Source: JARRPM01 sp963792815 | Lineage (GTDB): Bacteria > Pseudomonadota > Gammaproteobacteria > Pseudomonadales > Halieaceae | NCBI GenBank assembly: GCA_963792815.1 | Contig: CAWBXR010000016.1 | Coordinates: 186,001 to 250,000, forward strand | Length of the DNA: 64,000 nucleotides | Reading direction: 5' to 3' | Shown here: positions 62,407 through 64,000 of the stretch, piece after piece | Layout: the number at the start of each line of letters is the position of its first letter | Position numbering within the stretch: position 1 is the first letter of the stretch | Translations under genes and position numbers: made by a program | The notes under the pieces: generated by a model | Database searches by the model: none | What the model saw: only the letters and a program-made list of their open reading frames with translations | Told to the model about the DNA's origin: nothing

Positions 62407-63201
62407 ATGTTTTACGGCAAGGTAATAGGCGGCCTGATCGGCCTGATGGTGGCCGGTATAGTCGGCCTGGTAGTCGGGCTAGCGGTAGGGCACGCCTTCG
62501 ACCGGGGGCTCCTCGCTACCTTCAAGTTCGGTTCTCCCGAAAATATCGAGCGTATCAAGACCAGTTTTTTTGAGACCACGTTCCTGCTGTCCGGCTACGT
62601 TGCCAAGGCGGACGGCCACGTGTCCGAGCAGGAGATCGAGCACACAGAGCTGGTCTTCCAGCAGATGAACCTGGACCCCGAGCAGCGCAAGCGCGCCATA
62701 GAACTGTTCCGTCGGGGCGCCGCCGCCGAGTTCGAGCCCAGGCCGGCCATCTCGGACTTCCTGTTGGTCTGTGGACCCCAGCGCCAGCTGCAACAGACCC
62801 TGCTGCTGTTCCTCATCTCCCTGGCCATGGCGGACCAGAAACTGGAGCCGACGGAAAAGGCGGCGCTGGAAAGCATCGCGATCATGATGGGCTTTGGCTC
62901 CGGTCGGCTCGAGCAGCTGCTGCGGATGGCCCAGGCCCAGGAACATTTCCACGGCAAGGACGGCTACATGGCCCAGCCGGGCACCAGCCTGGAGGATGCC
63001 TATGCCGCGCTTGGAGTGGAAAAAGACGTCTCCGACCGCGACCTCAAGCAGGCGTATCGTCGGCGGATGAGTGAACACCACCCGGACAAACTGATCGCAA
63101 AGGGAGTACCGGAAGACATGATCAGGGTCGCCACGGAGCGCTCCCAGGAAATCCAGGCCGCCTACGATATGATCAAGCGAACCCGGCCGACGATGCGCTG
63201 A
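62407..63201 (+). CDS. djlA: DjlA-like membrane-anchored J-domain co-chaperone
   Basis: A 264-residue protein with an N-terminal membrane helix (GGLIGLMVAGIVGLVVGLAVG), a TerB-like helical domain (about 55-180) and a C-terminal J domain (about 195-264) with the HPD motif in EHHPDKL near residue 225. DjlA works with DnaK at the inner membrane and affects envelope stress signalling in E. coli. AGAAGGAG precedes the ATG at 62407. It converges on trkH with only 3 bases between stops. Confidence 0.93.
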   Translation: MFYGKVIGGLIGLMVAGIVGLVVGLAVGHAFDRGLLATFKFGSPENIERIKTSFFETTFLLSGYVAKADGHVSEQEIEHTELVFQQMNLDPEQRKRAIELFRRGAAAEFEPRPAISDFLLVCGPQRQLQQTLLLFLISLAMADQKLEPTEKAALESIAIMMGFGSGRLEQLLRMAQAQEHFHGKDGYMAQPGTSLEDAYAALGVEKDVSDRDLKQAYRRRMSEHHPDKLIAKGVPEDMIRVATERSQEIQAAYDMIKRTRPTMR

Positions 63202-63204
63202 TAC

Positions 63205-64000
63205 TTACCTGCGCCAGAAGGCCGGGGTAAACAGCACCAGCAGGGTAAAGATTTCCAGCCGACCCAACAGCATGCCGAAACAGAGAATGACCTTGGCGGT
63301 TTCGCTGATCGAGCCGAAGTCACCTGTCACCCCCGCTATCCCCATTCCCAGGTTGTTCAGGGCGGCAGCCACCGCGGAGAATGACGTGAGAAAATCCAGC
63401 CCTGTGGCCATCAGCATCAGCATCAGGATAATAAATGTCGAGGTGTAGACGGCAAAAAAGCTCCACACGGCGCTGACGATGGTCGCTTCCACCCGGCGCC
63501 TGCCTATCTTCAGCGGTATCACCGCGTTGGGGTGCACCAGCTGCTTCATCTCCCGGATGCCCTGCTTGTAGATCAGCATCAGGCGCATGGCCTTGATGCC
63601 CCCGGTGGTGGAGCCGACACAGCCACCCATGCAGGAGAAAAATATCGCCATGATAGGCAGCATCACCGGCCACAGTGCCAGGTTCTCAGTGGAGTAACCG
63701 GTTGTGGTGATGATGGAGATCACCTGGAATACACCGTGCAGCACCGCCTCCTGGTGACCGTGGATTTCCTCCCAGACCAGGTAGAGGATCGTGATAGTGA
63801 TACAGACGCCGACCGCAGCCAGGAAAAACCGGGTTTCGGAGTCCCCTGCGTAGACCGCGAATGACCTGCGATGCCACAGCATATAGTGCAGCCCGAAATT
63901 GATCCCGGATACCAGCATGAAAAAACTGGCTGCCATGAGGATGTAGTCGTTCTCGAAAAAGCCGAGGCTGGCGTCGTGGGTCGAGAACCCGCCGAGCGCG
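63205..64000 (-). CDS. trkH: Trk potassium uptake system membrane subunit TrkH (5' end outside window)
   Basis: The C-terminal 265 residues of a TrkH/TrkG/KtrB-family K+ channel subunit; the frame is open to the window edge. A selectivity-filter-like stretch GGFSTHDASLGFFEND appears near the edge, followed by GINFGLHYML. A later pore-like segment STTGGIKAMRLMLIYKQGIREM is also typical. Several membrane helices follow. TrkH works with cytoplasmic TrkA to take up K+. It is convergent with djlA. Confidence 0.92.
   Translation of the reverse strand, partial: ALGGFSTHDASLGFFENDYILMAASFFMLVSGINFGLHYMLWHRRSFAVYAGDSETRFFLAAVGVCITITILYLVWEEIHGHQEAVLHGVFQVISIITTTGYSTENLALWPVMLPIMAIFFSCMGGCVGSTTGGIKAMRLMLIYKQGIREMKQLVHPNAVIPLKIGRRRVEATIVSAVWSFFAVYTSTFIILMLMLMATGLDFLTSFSAVAAALNNLGMGIAGVTGDFGSISETAKVILCFGMLLGRLEIFTLLVLFTPAFWRR

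Overview
The window is a GC-rich chromosomal segment spanning the replication origin of a gammaproteobacterium. Gene order (rpmH-rnpA-yidD-yidC-mnmE, rsmG-mnmG, parAB, the atp operon and glmUS on one side; dnaA-dnaN-recF-gyrB, then gmhB-glyS-glyQ on the other) is the Pseudomonas/Cellvibrionales type. The protein set (rubredoxin reductase, TRAP transporter, membrane pyrophosphatase, many acyl-CoA and ester hydrolase genes) suggests a marine heterotroph related to the OM60/NOR5 (Halieaceae) group. That placement is inferred from gene content, not from a phylogeny.

Layout. 1-15 kb: mixed housekeeping and accessory genes: the 3' end of recG, a rubredoxin/rubredoxin reductase fusion, ubiC-ubiA, an N-acyltransferase-like gene, a GFA enzyme, a DUF938 methyltransferase, yaaA, a TRAP transporter whose binding protein lies apart on the opposite strand, yciA, uvrD, a SPOR-domain protein, a small secreted protein and a SirB2-like protein. 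15-30 kb: a nearly continuous minus-strand run of glmS, glmU, the nine-gene atp operon, parB, parA, rsmG and mnmG. 30.5-40.2 kb: a block of lipid, ester and acyl-CoA genes plus a membrane pyrophosphatase, placed between mnmG and mnmE, which are neighbours in Pseudomonas. Two genes in this block are frameshifted. 40.2-40.7 kb: a noncoding stretch with a strongly AT-rich core. 40.7-44.5 kb: mnmE, yidC, yidD, rnpA and rpmH on the minus strand. 44.5-45.0 kb: the probable oriC, with two perfect DnaA boxes bracketing an AT-rich unwinding region that carries a periodic 10-bp repeat. 45.0-51.4 kb: dnaA, dnaN, recF (with two perfect parS palindromes inside the gene) and gyrB on the plus strand. 51.5-64 kb: a three-domain MFS/PlsC/AMP-binding protein, a regulator-YiaA-PspA-like cluster, rmuC, gmhB, glyS-glyQ, a djlA-like co-chaperone gene and the 3' part of trkH.

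How the genes work together. DnaA, the DnaA boxes, ParA/ParB and the parS sites form the initiation and segregation machinery. Strand bias flips at the origin (minus to its left, plus to its right), as expected for co-orientation with replication. The F-type ATP synthase and the membrane pyrophosphatase both couple to ion gradients. YidC, RnpA and RpmH serve membrane insertion, tRNA maturation and translation. No tRNA, rRNA, CRISPR array or insertion sequence was recognised in the window.
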